The translations under genes and the position numbers were made by a program. From Vanilla planifolia (lineage: Eukaryota > Streptophyta > Magnoliopsida > Asparagales > Orchidaceae): a stretch of 64,000 nt of DNA. Every line of letters begins with the position of its first letter. Position 1 is the stretch's first letter. The notes beneath the pieces are model-generated. The model did not search any database and was not told the DNA's origin. It was given only the letters and a program-made list of their open reading frames with translations. Below are positions 48,640 through 60,618 of this stretch, in pieces. Location of the stretch: contig JAIUJO010000087.1 in assembly GCA_023846275.1 (NCBI GenBank), positions 1,115,001 to 1,179,000 of the forward strand, read 5' to 3'.

Positions 48640-51600
48640 GCTTGTGTTTTATGTGTGTGTGCATGGGTGTCTATTTGCATGTGTGTGTGTTCTTTCGTGA
48701 GTGTAAGTGTGTGCATGTCTTTGTGTGTATCTATTTTAGTTTGTGTGTTTGTTTATGTGCATGGGTGTAGGCATATGTCATTGTATGTGTGCATGTACAT
48801 ATAAGTGTTTTGTGCATGCATTTGCACATATGTCTATCCGTGATAGCACGTGCTCATGCATGTTTATGTGTATTGTGCATGAATGCAGGTGCACGCACAC
48901 ACGTGTAGGTGTATGTATGCTTGTGTGCATGCGGGTGCATGCACGAGCATGTGTGCATTTTTGTATGTGTGCTTGTGCATGTCTTTGCATGTGTGTGTGT
49001 GCTTGTGCATGTGCATGTGTTTTCTTATGTCTATTTGTGTGTTTATGCTGGTGTGTGTGTGTGTGCGTGCACATGTGTGTGTGTTGTTATGTGCACACGT
49101 GTGTCTAAGTGTGTGTGTGTGTCTAAATAAATATCCATGTGTGTTTATGTTCATTTACATATGCGTGATGTGTTTGTGTGTGTGGGGGTGTATTCATACT
49201 TGTATGTGTGTGTGCATGTGTATATGTATGTGAGTGTGCACTTGTGCACATGCGTGTGTGGGTGTGTCTAAAAGTTTGTGTGCATAAAAGTTTTCATGTG
49301 TGTGTGTCAATGCATGTGTATGGTGTGTTTGTCTATGTAGGTGAACTCCTGTGTGTGAGGGCTGAGGCATATGTATGTATGTTTGTGTGTGTGTTTACAT
49401 GTGCATATATGTTTATGTGTGAATGTGCATGTGTGTCTATGTGTGCGTGTGTGTGTGTGTGTGCATCTTGTTGTGTGTGTGCTTGCATGTGATTGAGTGT
49501 GTGTGTGCATGTGTACTATATGTGTTTGTATGGGAATCACTGTGTATGTTTGTGTGTGTGTTTGCATTTTTATGTCTATACATATGTGGGTGTGTGGATA
49601 TATGCATGTGTGTTCTTGGGTGTGTGTAAGTGTTCGTGCCTGTGCAGTGTGCACATGTGTGCTTATGTCCCTGTCGATTTGTAGAGGTGTGTGTGCAATG
49701 TTGTGTGTGTATTCGTGAATGTGTGTCTATGTGTGTGTGTGTGCATATTTCAGTAAGTCTCTATGTGTGTACTTGTGCGTATGTGTGTTTGCGTTTCTCT
49801 TTTAGTGTGTGCACATTTGTATTTGTTAGCAAGTACATTTGCATGTGTGAGTTATTTGCATGCGTGTGTGCGTATGAGTGTGTGCATACATCTTAATATT
49901 TATGCATGCATACAAGCATATCCACATATTGGTGTATTTGTGTGTGTGTGTGTGCATATATGTGGGTGCCTGTGTGTGTGATTTCCTCTGTGTATGTGCT
50001 TGTGCATATGGGTTTGTTGTGTGTGTGTGTGTTGTTGTGCATGGGTGTCTATTTGTAGGTGTGTGTGTTCTTTTATGAGTGTAGGTGTATGCACGTTTTT
50101 GTGTGTACCTTTTATGTTTGTGTGCTTGTTTATGTGCATGGGTTATAGGCATATGTGGTTGTATGTGTGCATGCATATTTGTGTGTATTTGTGCATGCAT
50201 GTGCACATATGTCCATGTGTGCTAGCACGTGTGCATGCTTGTTTATGTGTATTGTGTATGAATGCATGTGGACACATATGCGTGTGTGTATGTATGCATG
50301 TGTGCGTGCGAGTGCATGCATAAGCATGTGTGCATTTTTGTATGTGTGCTTGTGTGTGTCTTTTGTGTGTGTGCGTGCTTGTGCATGTGCATGTGCATGT
50401 GTTTTCCTATATGTGTTTGTGTGTTTATGCTTGTGTGCATGTGTGTGCATGCATGCATGTTGTTTTGTGCATACGTGTCTCTAGCTGTGTGAGTGTTTGT
50501 GTCTATATACATATCCATGTGTGCATGTATGTTTGTTTACGTATGTGTGCATGTTTGTTTGTGTGGTGGTGTATTTGGCTTGTGTGTGCAAACGAACACC
50601 TATGTATTGGTGCTTATGTATGCATGTGTGAACATGTGCACATGCATGTGTGGGTGTGTCTAAAAGATTGTGTGCATGAAAATGTTCAAGTGTGTGCATC
50701 AATGCATGTATATGAGTGTGTTTGTCTATGCATGTGAACTCATGTCTGTGAGGGTTGATGCATGAGTATGTATGTTTGTGTGTGTGTTTGTATGTGCACA
50801 TATGTTTATGTGTGATTGTGCATGTGTGTCTAAGTGTGCATGTATGTGTGTGTGCATCTTGGTGTGCGTGCTTGTGTGCATGCATACACACGTGTGTGTC
50901 TGTGTGGTAAAGATTACACATGTGTGTGTGCACTAAGGCTTCCACATGTTGTGTGGGTGTATATTTGTGTGTGTGTGTGCATATGTGTCTACATATGTTT
51001 GTGCACGTGTGTTCATACACTTGTATCTCTATCTGTGTGTATGTGCATGTATGAAGTTTTGTCCATGTGAGTGTGTATGAATGTGTGTGTTCATGTGTGT
51101 ACTTATTAGAATGTGTGGGTGCATGTTTGTGTTCTTGTGTGTATGTCTGTCCTCATGTGTTTGTGTGTGTGGGCATATGTGCTTACGTCTATGAATGTGT
51201 GATTGTGGTTGTATATGTGCGTGCATTTGTGTTGGTGTGCGTGCATGTGTGTCCATGCATGTGTTTGTGTGGGCATCTCTGTATGTGTTTATGTGTGTTT
51301 TTGCATTTTTATGTCTATACCTATATGGGTGTGTGGATGTGTGCATGTGTGTTCTTGGGTGTAAGTGTGCTTGCTTGTGCAAGTGTGTGCGTGTGTGCAT
51401 ACGTCCATGTCTTTTTGTAGAGTTCTATGAGCAATGTTGTGCATGTATTGGTGGGTGTGTCTATGTGTCTGTGCTTGTTTCTATGAGTCTGTGTGTGTGG
51501 GCATGTGTGTATGTGTGTTTTCATTTCTCTTTTAGTGTGTGCACATTTGTGTTTGTTAGTGTGTACATTTGCATGTGTGAGTATGTACATTCACATGTGT

Positions 51601-51770
51601 ATGTGTATGAGTGTGTGCATACATCTTCGTATTTATGTATTTGTACAAGCATATCCACATGTTGGTGTGTTTGCGTATGTGTGTGTTCATATATGTGGGT
51701 TCATGTGTGTGTGACTATCTATGTGTATGTGCTTGTGTATGTTGGTTTGTTCTGTGTGTGCATTGCTGTG
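48640..51770. repeat. Segmental tandem duplication, about 1.4-1.7 kb
   Basis: Copy A (about 48640-50018) and copy B (about 50019-51770) share non-trivial landmarks in order. The catgggtgtctattt block is at 48662/50040, atatccatgtg at 49131/50511, gtctaaaag at 49266/50658, tgttcttggg at 49611/51350 and tacaagcatatccacat at 49911/51644. Offsets are 1378, 1380, 1392, 1739 and 1733. The jump of about 345 bp means copy B gained, or copy A lost, a segment between about 50880 and 51300. The copies are clearly diverged by substitutions. Confidence 0.85.
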
Positions 51771-53908
51771 CATACATGTGCAAGTGTGTGTGTGTGTACA
51801 CCTATGCATGTACATGTGTGTGTGGGTGTGCTTGTGCATATGAGTGTTTGCTAGTGCTATAAGTGTGAGTATGTGCATATGCATTTGAGTGTGTGTCTAT
51901 GTGTGTGTGTATGTGCAAGGTTATACATGTGTGTTCATGTGTGCGTGTATGTTTTTATGCGTGCAAGGGTATGAATGTGTATATGTGTGTGTACCTTGAT
52001 GTTGAAATGTGTGTATGTGTATTCAAGTGTGTGTGTGCATTTGTGCCTATGGACATGTGCAGGCTTGTGTATGTATGCATGTGTGTGTGTGTGTGCACGT
52101 GTGCATGTGTATGTGTATGCATGTGTGTGTGTGAGCATATTTGTGTGCATGCACTTATGTTGTTTCATGCATGTGTGGGTGGGTGTTTGAGTGTGTGTGT
52201 GCTTGTATGTTTGGGTTCCATGCATGCATGCATGTGCATGTGGTTTTGCACATGAGTGCATGAGTGCGTGTGTGTGTGCTTGTGCATATACATGTGTGTG
52301 TGCATATACATATGTGTGTGTGGGTGTGCATTTACATGTGTGTGTGTGTGCATGCATGTTTGTATGTGTATGAGCATGGCCATTTTTTTGTGTCTGCATC
52401 TCAGTGTGTGTGTGAATCTATATGTGTGAGTGTATGTGTGTATATACTTATTTGTGTAGGTATTTGTGTACATGTCTGAGTGCATGTGCTTGTGTGTAGT
52501 GTTTGTATCTATGTGTGCGTGCATGTAGATATGCATTTATGTGTGTGTGTGTGTTCATGTGCTTGTGCATGTGTGTACGTGTAGGCATACATGTGTGTGT
52601 ATAAATGTCTTTATGTCTGTGTTTTCATGTCTCTATGTTCATGTGTGCATTTACTTGTGCTTGGGTGTATGTGTGTGAGGTTTTTGTATTTGTGTGTGTG
52701 TGTGTGTGAACGTGTGTGTACATGTGTACACATGCATGTAGGTGTGCATATGTGTTTGTGTGTCTATGTTTGTTTATGTGTTTATGTAGGTGTGCACATG
52801 CATGTGAGCATGTAGGTGCATATGTGTGAGTTTGTGCATGTGTGTATGACTTTGTGCATGTGTGTATCTGTGCGTGAGTGTGTGTGAGTGTGCATAAGAG
52901 GACTTGTGGTTGAGCATATATGTGTATGTGTTTGCACAAGTGTGTACATGTCTGTGTACATGTGTCTACATATATGTGCATGTGTATACATATGTGTACA
53001 TGTGTGTGTATGTGAGCTTGTGTGTGCATGAGTGTGTGTGTGTGTGTGTGTGCATGTGTGTGTGTGTGTGTGTGTGCATGTGTGTCTACATTTGTATGTG
53101 TTTATGTGCATGTGTGTGAGTATATGTGTATGTATGTGTGTGTACTTTGTTTGCGTATGTGTTTGTGTTCATGTGTATGCATGAGTTCTGTTGTGCATGC
53201 ATATTAGTGTGTGTTTGCATGAGTGTGCATGTTTGTGTATGCATGTGCACTTGTATGTGTGCACAAGTGTGTGTCCCTACATGTTTCTATAGGTATGGTT
53301 GTGTGCATGTCTTTTTGCATGTGTGTGTAGGTGGGTTTGTGTATATAAGTGTGTTTTGGTGTGTGCATATGTATCTGTGTGTTTTTGGTTTCATTCTTGT
53401 ATGCTTATGAGCATGCATTCATGTGTTTATGTGTGCATGTGTGTGATTGTGTGCTTGTATGTGTATGTTTTTGTGTGGGTGCATGCATACGTATATTTGT
53501 TAGTGTGTGTTTGTTTATGTGTGTGTGTACAGGCATGTAGCTCAAGTGTATGAGTGTGTGTGGCCTGTGCCTACATGTAAGTACATGTGTGCATGTGTGC
53601 ATGTGTGCAAGTGTGTGTAAGGGGTGTTTATTAATCTGCATGTGTGTGTCTATGTTCATGCATGTGTGTATGGATGTGAGTGTGCACACATGCAAATGTG
53701 TTTGTGTGCATGTCCATGCATGTGTATGTCTATATGTGTGTGTGTATTTGTTTGTGCATATGTGCATCAGTACATTTCGGTGCATGCATGTGTATGTGTC
53801 AGCGCATCTGTATGTGTATGTGCGTGCACTTTATTGTGTGTAAGTGAGTGTGTGAGTCTACTTTTTTGTATGTGTATTCATGTGTCTACATTTATCTGTG
53901 CATATATG

Positions 53909-54142
53909 TGCAATAATTTGCTTGTGCATATGTATGTGTGTGTGCACATGTGTTTGTGTGTGTGTCTACATGAAAGTACGTGTGTGAGTGTACATTTTTG
54001 TATATGCATGTTTGCATATGTGTGTGTGCAATAATTTTCTTGTGCATATGTATGTGTGTGTGCACATGTGTTTGTGTGTGTGTCTACATGAAAGTACATG
54101 TGTGAGTGTACATTTTTGTATATACATGTTTGCATATGTGTG
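53909..54142. repeat. 117-bp tandem duplication
   Basis: Two adjacent copies, 53909-54025 and 54026-54142, starting at gtgcaataat and containing a tctacatgaaagtac block and an acatttttgtata block. They differ by only a few substitutions, so this is a recent duplication within the TG array. Confidence 0.92.
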
Positions 54143-56854
54143 TGTGCCTACATGTTTCTATAGGTGTGCATTCATGGATGTGTTTTTGCATATGATTATG
54201 TAGGTGGGTTTGTGTAAATGAGTGTGTGTGTATGTGTGTGCGTGTGTGTGTTTATCTATGTGTGTGGTTGCATTTGTGTGTGTTTATGTGCATTCATTCT
54301 TGTGCATCTATGTATATGTGGGTGTATGTGTGTTCTAGTGTTATATACATGCATGTGTATGTGTGGTAATGTGTGTGTGTGTGCGTGCATGTGTGTGCTT
54401 TGTTTATAGGTGTGTGTGTGTGTGTGTATGCATGTGAATGCATGTGTGTGTCATTAAGTGTGGGCATTATGCATACATGCATTCATGATTGTGGGTCTTT
54501 GTGTAGCATGTGCTTACTTGTAAGTACACATGTGTGTGTACACTTGTATGAGTTTGCATGTGTGTGCACACTTGTATGAGTTTGCATGTGCATTCATATT
54601 CTTATGTTTGTGTCTATATACATATGCAAGTGCATGTGTGTATGTGTTAGTGTGTGTGTAGTTATGTAAGTGCATGTGTCTATGTGTGTGTGCGGGTGTG
54701 TGTTTGAGTGTATGTGTGTGCTTTGCTTGTGTGCTTGAGTATGTTTTAGTATGTGTATGTCAGTGTGCCTGTGTATGCGCATGTGTACTTGTTTATGAGC
54801 ATATATTCAAGCATGTGTGTGTATGTTTGCATGTGCATGTATGTCCACATGTGTGCATGTGCTTGTGTACATGTGTGTGTGTTTTTTTGTATTCATGTGC
54901 TTGTGTGCATTTTCATGTGTATACGTGTTTATGTTTCTATGAATGTTTGTGTGCATGTCGATGTGTGAGCATGCACACATATATAGGTGTTTTTGTGTGC
55001 ATGCGCATGTGTGTGCATTTGTTTGTGTGCATTTGTGTGTGTGTGTGTCCATGTGAGTGCAACTGTGTGCACGTGAATGTGTGTGCTTTATGTGTGTGGG
55101 TGGGTGTGTACATGCATGCATGTGTGTTCATGCATGTACATGCATGCATGTGTGGTTGTGGGTCTGTGTGCACATACATGTATATGCATGTGTGGTTGTG
55201 GGTGTGTGTACACATACATGCATTGAGCATATGTGTGTGTGTGCATGTATCTACATTTGTGTGCTTGCATGCATGCATTTATATGTGTATGTGTTTTTAC
55301 ATGTGTGTGTGTTGGTGCATGTGTGTGTACATGTATGTGCAAGTCTACATGTGATCTTGTGTGTGCATGTGCAAGTGTGTGTATTTGTGTGTTCATATGT
55401 GTTCATGTGTGTGTGCACATGTGCATCATTGTGCCAAGAGCATGTCTGTCCACATCTGTGTACTCATGTGTTAGTGTTAACACATGCATGTGTGTGTGCA
55501 TGCACACATGTGTGTTTATGTGTGCATCTTTATGTTTGCATGTGTGCATGTGTGTGTGGGCACATGTGTATGTGTTTGTGTGTGTGTTTAAGCACAAGTG
55601 TGTGCATGCACTTTTGAATTTCTTTGTGTGTGCATGGTTTTCAGCATATGTATGTGTGTTTGCTAGTGCATGTGTGTGCATGCATATGCATGTGCATATA
55701 TGTTTTTCTATTGGTATGTGTATATACATGCATGAATTTGTGTGTGTGTGTGTGTGCATGTGCATGAGTGTTCATCTTTGCATGTGTGTGTTTATATATG
55801 CATTTTTATATGTGTGTATGTGTCTATATGCACATTTGTGGTTGACTGTGTGTGTGTGTACACAGATCTATGTGTGCCTATGTATGGGTGTATGTGTTCA
55901 TGTGTGCATGTGGCCATGTTTGCGAGTGTGGTAGGTAAGTATGTGCCTATGTGTATATGTTTGTGTCAAAGTTTGCTGGTGTGTGAGTGTATACGAGTGT
56001 ACATGTGTGTGCATGTGTACACTTATCTACACCTGTGTGTGTGTATGTATGCATATGTTTATTCATGTTTGTGTGATTGTGTGTCTGTACTTATACAAGT
56101 GAGCATATCTATACATATGAGTGTGCATATCTTTGCTCCCATGTGTGCATGTGTTCATATTAATGTGCTAGGATGCTTAAGTGTGTGTGTGTGTGTGCAT
56201 GTGCATGTGTGTGCTTGTGTTTGTGTGTGTGTGTGGTTCTACACGTGCATGTTCATGCGTGTACAAGTGTACATATGTGTGTGTGTGCTTTGAGTGTGCA
56301 TGTGTTCATCTATGCATATGTGCATGTATGTGCCCATGTGTGGGCATATTTGTGTGTTTGTGAGAATGTGTGTGACTGTGTTATATGGGTGTATATGTGT
56401 GTGTGTGTGTGCGCAAGTTTGTGTGAGTTTGTTTATGTGTTTGCATGTCTTTATGCTAGTATGAGTGCATGTGTGTGTGCATGTTTAGGTATGTGCATGT
56501 GGGCATGTGTATGTGCATTTGTGTGTTCAAATGTGCACATGTGTGTGTCTATGTGTATGCAAGTGTGCGATTGCATGTGTCTTTGTTTGTGCATGTGCTT
56601 GTGTGAGTGTGTGCATGTTTTTATGTGCATGCCTGTATAAGTGTGACGATGTGCATGCCTATGTGTGTGTGGTGCTTGCATGCATGTAAGTATGTGTACA
56701 TCTGCGTACGTGAATCTGTGCTTGCATGTGTGGTGTCTGTAAGTGAGTGTTTGTCAATGTATATATGTGCATGTTTATGTGTGTGTATGTATGTGCATGC
56801 ATAAGTGTCCTTAATTCTGTGTGAGTGGGTACATGTTGTGCATGTGAGCAAGCT

Positions 56855-57518
56855 AGGGTGTTTATGTGTGTGTGTGGGTGTGTGCATGTGCATGTGCGTG
56901 TACAAGTGTGTATGTGTCTATGTGTGTATGCATGCAGGTGAATGTTTGTGTGTGTGTGTGTATGCACATGTGTGTGTGTTGTAGTGTGTTTGTAAGTGTG
57001 TGTGCACATGTAATTATGTGCATATGATTTTGTGTACTATATGTGCATGTGTGATTTTGTGTACATACAGGCATGTGTGTTCACCTATGCAGGTATAAGT
57101 ATGTGTGTACATGTGTATATTCATGTGTGAGTGTACATATGTGTATGTGAGTGCATCTCTATTTTTATGTGTGTGTGTGTGCATGCATATGTGTTTATGT
57201 GTGTGTGTGGGTGTGTGCTTGTGCATGTGTGTGTACAAGTGTGTATGTGTCTATGTGTGTATGCATGCAGGTGAATGTTTGTGTGTGTGTGTATGCACAT
57301 GTGTGTGTGCTGTAGTGTGTTTGTAAGTGTGTGTGCACATATGATTATGTGCATATGATTTTGTGTACTATATGTGCATGTGTGATTTTGTGTACATACA
57401 GGCATGTGTGTTCACCTATGCAGGTATAAGTATGTGTGTACATGTGTATATTCATGTGTGAGTGTACATATGTGTATGTGAGTGCATCTCTATTTTTATG
57501 TGTGTGTGTGTGCATGCA
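56855..57518. repeat. 331-bp tandem duplication beside inversion
   Basis: Two adjacent copies of about 331 bp. Landmarks are tacaagtgtg at 56901/57234, tacatacagg at 57062/57393 and gtgcatctct at 57151/57482, giving offsets of 333, 331 and 331. The copies are nearly identical and differ mainly in TG copy number. Copy 2 ends exactly where the plus strand changes from TG-rich to CA-rich. Confidence 0.93.
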
Positions 57519-57532
57519 TATGTGTATGCACA
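57509..57532. other. Hairpin at TG-to-CA switch
   Basis: A perfect 7-bp inverted repeat, tgtgcat (57509-57515) and atgcaca (57526-57532), with a 10-nt loop sits exactly at the point where the plus strand changes from TG-rich to CA-rich. Confidence 0.75.
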
Positions 57533-60500
57533 TGAACACGCACATGTACGAACACGCACACACATCCACATGGACATGCACAAACAAAAAAATACACATT
57601 TATGTGCACAAACACATGCATCATGCACACACACGTGCATGCACATGCAAAGACATATGCACGCATGTACAGACTCACAAAAATTGACACATACACACAC
57701 ACGTAAATGAACATGCGTATGCACTCATTGGCACATGCACACCCACGCACACACATGCACACATACAAATCACACCTATATACACACACCATCATATGCT
57801 CACAAATGCATGCACACACGCACACACACACATGCATATAAAAGCAAAACCACATGCACACACACATGCAAATACACACACATACATACATGCACATACA
57901 AGCACATCACACATGCACATCTATGCAAACACAAAAATAAAAGTACACATAGACACTTGCATACACACATACACAAACACATATACACACCTACTAACAG
58001 ACATGCATATTCATATACACACGCATGCATGCCCACACACATATGCATACAAACAAATACATACGTATACAAACATGGACACACACATATGCACACATGC
58101 ACCTGCCTTGTTACACACACAAAGACTCACACACATACATGCACACACAAACAATCATGCATGTACACACACATACACACACACATACATATATACACAT
58201 ACACATGAATACACACATACATGCAAAAGCATATAGATATACACATGCACAGACACACACATGCACATGCACACACAAAAATGTACACTTGCACATGCAT
58301 ATGCATGCATGCAAGCACAAATGCACAAATAGAGGCACGTACATGCATAAACACACTTGTGCATACATGCACGCACACACCAATGCATGCACTTATGCAA
58401 TACCACTGTAGGAATGTAGAAATAACCACCCACACATAATCATACACACACTCATAAGCACATAGGCATGCAAATAAGTAGACATACATGAATGCATATG
58501 CAGCCACAAATAATGGTATCAAACATGCAAAAAAACATGTACACATATGCATACAAGCAAGCACACAGACATCCATGCAAACACACATGCACAAATACCC
58601 ACACACATATGGATCCACATGAACAACCAAAGGCAAGCACACGCATGAACACCCTTGCACAAAACATGCATGTATACACACACACATACACACACAAAGA
58701 CACATACAGACCCACACACATGCACACACATGAATATGAACACATCCCAATGCACCCACACATTTGCACACCCACTAGAACACACATGAACACACAAAGG
58801 CACACACATCAAACATGCACACACATAGTTACATAGGCAAACACGCAGACATGCACACATACAAATGTGCACACACACATGATAAATGCAAGGAGTAAAC
58901 ACACACATGCACACACCCTCGCACACATGCACACATTCAAAAATACACATGCAAAGACACACATACACATGCATAAGCACAAAAAAAGAGCACACATACA
59001 GACACACACATGCAAATGCACCTATGTGCATACACTCACACACATACACAAACTTGCACACACACACACACACACATGCACAAAAAAACAAACATATACA
59101 GACCTAAACACAAACTCACACATACACATACATACACATGCACACAAACAAATATGCATACACACATGTGCATCACTAGACACACACACATGTTCACACA
59201 CACGTGCATGCACGCACATACACATAGGCCCACATGCAAGCAAACATATACGTGGACATAAATTTACACCCTCACAAATACATACTGGCACAAAACACAC
59301 ACATACACACCTGTGCACCCACACACACACACACAAATGGACACCCATAAACACACCAATGCATATGAACACGCACACACAAACACATGTGAGTGCATGC
59401 AAATGTATGCACACACATATGCATTAACATGCACATGCAATAACACATGCACACATAATAACACATGCACATGCACACACAACCCACACAAACATGCATA
59501 AATATACACATGCACTTGTGCACATAGACACACACACTCACACACATACATATGTACGCATACATGCACACACAGATACAGACACGCATTCGCACAGCCA
59601 CATACACACACCCACGTGCATAGCTAACCATAATGCAAGCCCACACACATAGCCACAAAAATAATCACACACGAAAGCACACTCACACACATGAGCACAT
59701 GAGCACATGCACAAACACAGATGCACTAATACATTTAGGCACACACACACATTCACATGTATCCATGTACAGAATCACGTGCACACGCATAAGCACACAC
59801 ACGCACATGCACATGCACACACAGACACACATGCATGCAAAACACACACACACATTAAAAAAACATGTGCACACAAACAACACATATATATACAAGCACA
59901 CATGCACACAAACACATGCGTACACACTTATAAAAATATGCACAGACAGGCATACACATGCACTGGCTATTACACACAAACACATGCATACACACAAACT
60001 TGCTCATGCACGTATATGCAAACACACATATGCACACAAATGCATGTGCACATGCACACACTTATGCTCACATGCTTACAAAAACTTGCATGTGCACTTG
60101 TAGGAGCACACACTACACATACATGAACACACATGTCCATGCATATGCACATAGACATGCACACTCACATGCACATACACATGAAAACAATAAAACATAA
60201 ATGCACATGCACAAATACATACAAGCACAAACATCAACAAGTATGCACACATGCATGCACACATTCACGCAAGCACTGAGCCATGCACATGAATGCACAT
60301 GCACACTCACACACATGCATACACACACACACATGCAAACACCCTCACATGGATATTAACATGCACAAGAACACATGGACACACACATAAAAGCACACAC
60401 ACATGCACACTCACAGAAAGGCACCTACTGACATGAACAAGCACAAATGCACACACATGCACACAAACACTCACATGCACAAATATGCATAGGCTCGTGC

Positions 60501-60590
60501 ACACACTCATATGCATATGCACAGGAACGCACACACATAGGGACACACATACACACAAATGGACATCCACACACACACATGAGCACATAT
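57521..60590. repeat. CA-rich (opposite-orientation) block
   Basis: About 3.07 kb in which the plus strand is ACACAC, ACATGCAC and ATACAC-rich, the reverse complement of the composition on both sides. Word content (CACATGCA, CACATACA, TGCACA) mirrors the TG blocks. The frames open on the plus strand here (His/Thr-rich) are those open on the minus strand elsewhere. It is bounded by a hairpin at each end and is best read as an inverted segment of the array, although independent CA growth is possible. Confidence 0.9.
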
Positions 60591-60618
60591 GCTTATGTGT
60601 GTGCATCTACACATAAGC
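60591..60618. other. Hairpin at CA-to-TG switch
   Basis: A perfect 10-bp inverted repeat, gcttatgtgt (60591-60600) and acacataagc (60609-60618), with an 8-nt loop marks the return from CA-rich to TG-rich. The flanking word catgagcacatatg occurs at 60578 and again at 60644, a 66-bp direct repeat spanning the hairpin. Confidence 0.85.

Larger units (their letters stand above)
31475..57520. repeat. TG-rich alternating purine-pyrimidine array
   Basis: About 26 kb composed almost wholly of TGTG, TGCATG, TGTATG and TGTTTG words. C appears mainly in gCa and A mainly in tgCA/tgTA, so the strand is largely strict alternation of pyrimidine and purine. Long frames are open on both strands but give only Cys/Val/Met/Tyr on one strand and His/Thr/Met/Cys on the other, as expected from translating the repeat. 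There are no starts with context, domains or splice structure. Alternating d(TG·CA) is the classic Z-DNA-forming class; CA/TA steps vary in strength. Internal duplications listed separately show growth by segment copying as well as slippage. Confidence 0.95.
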
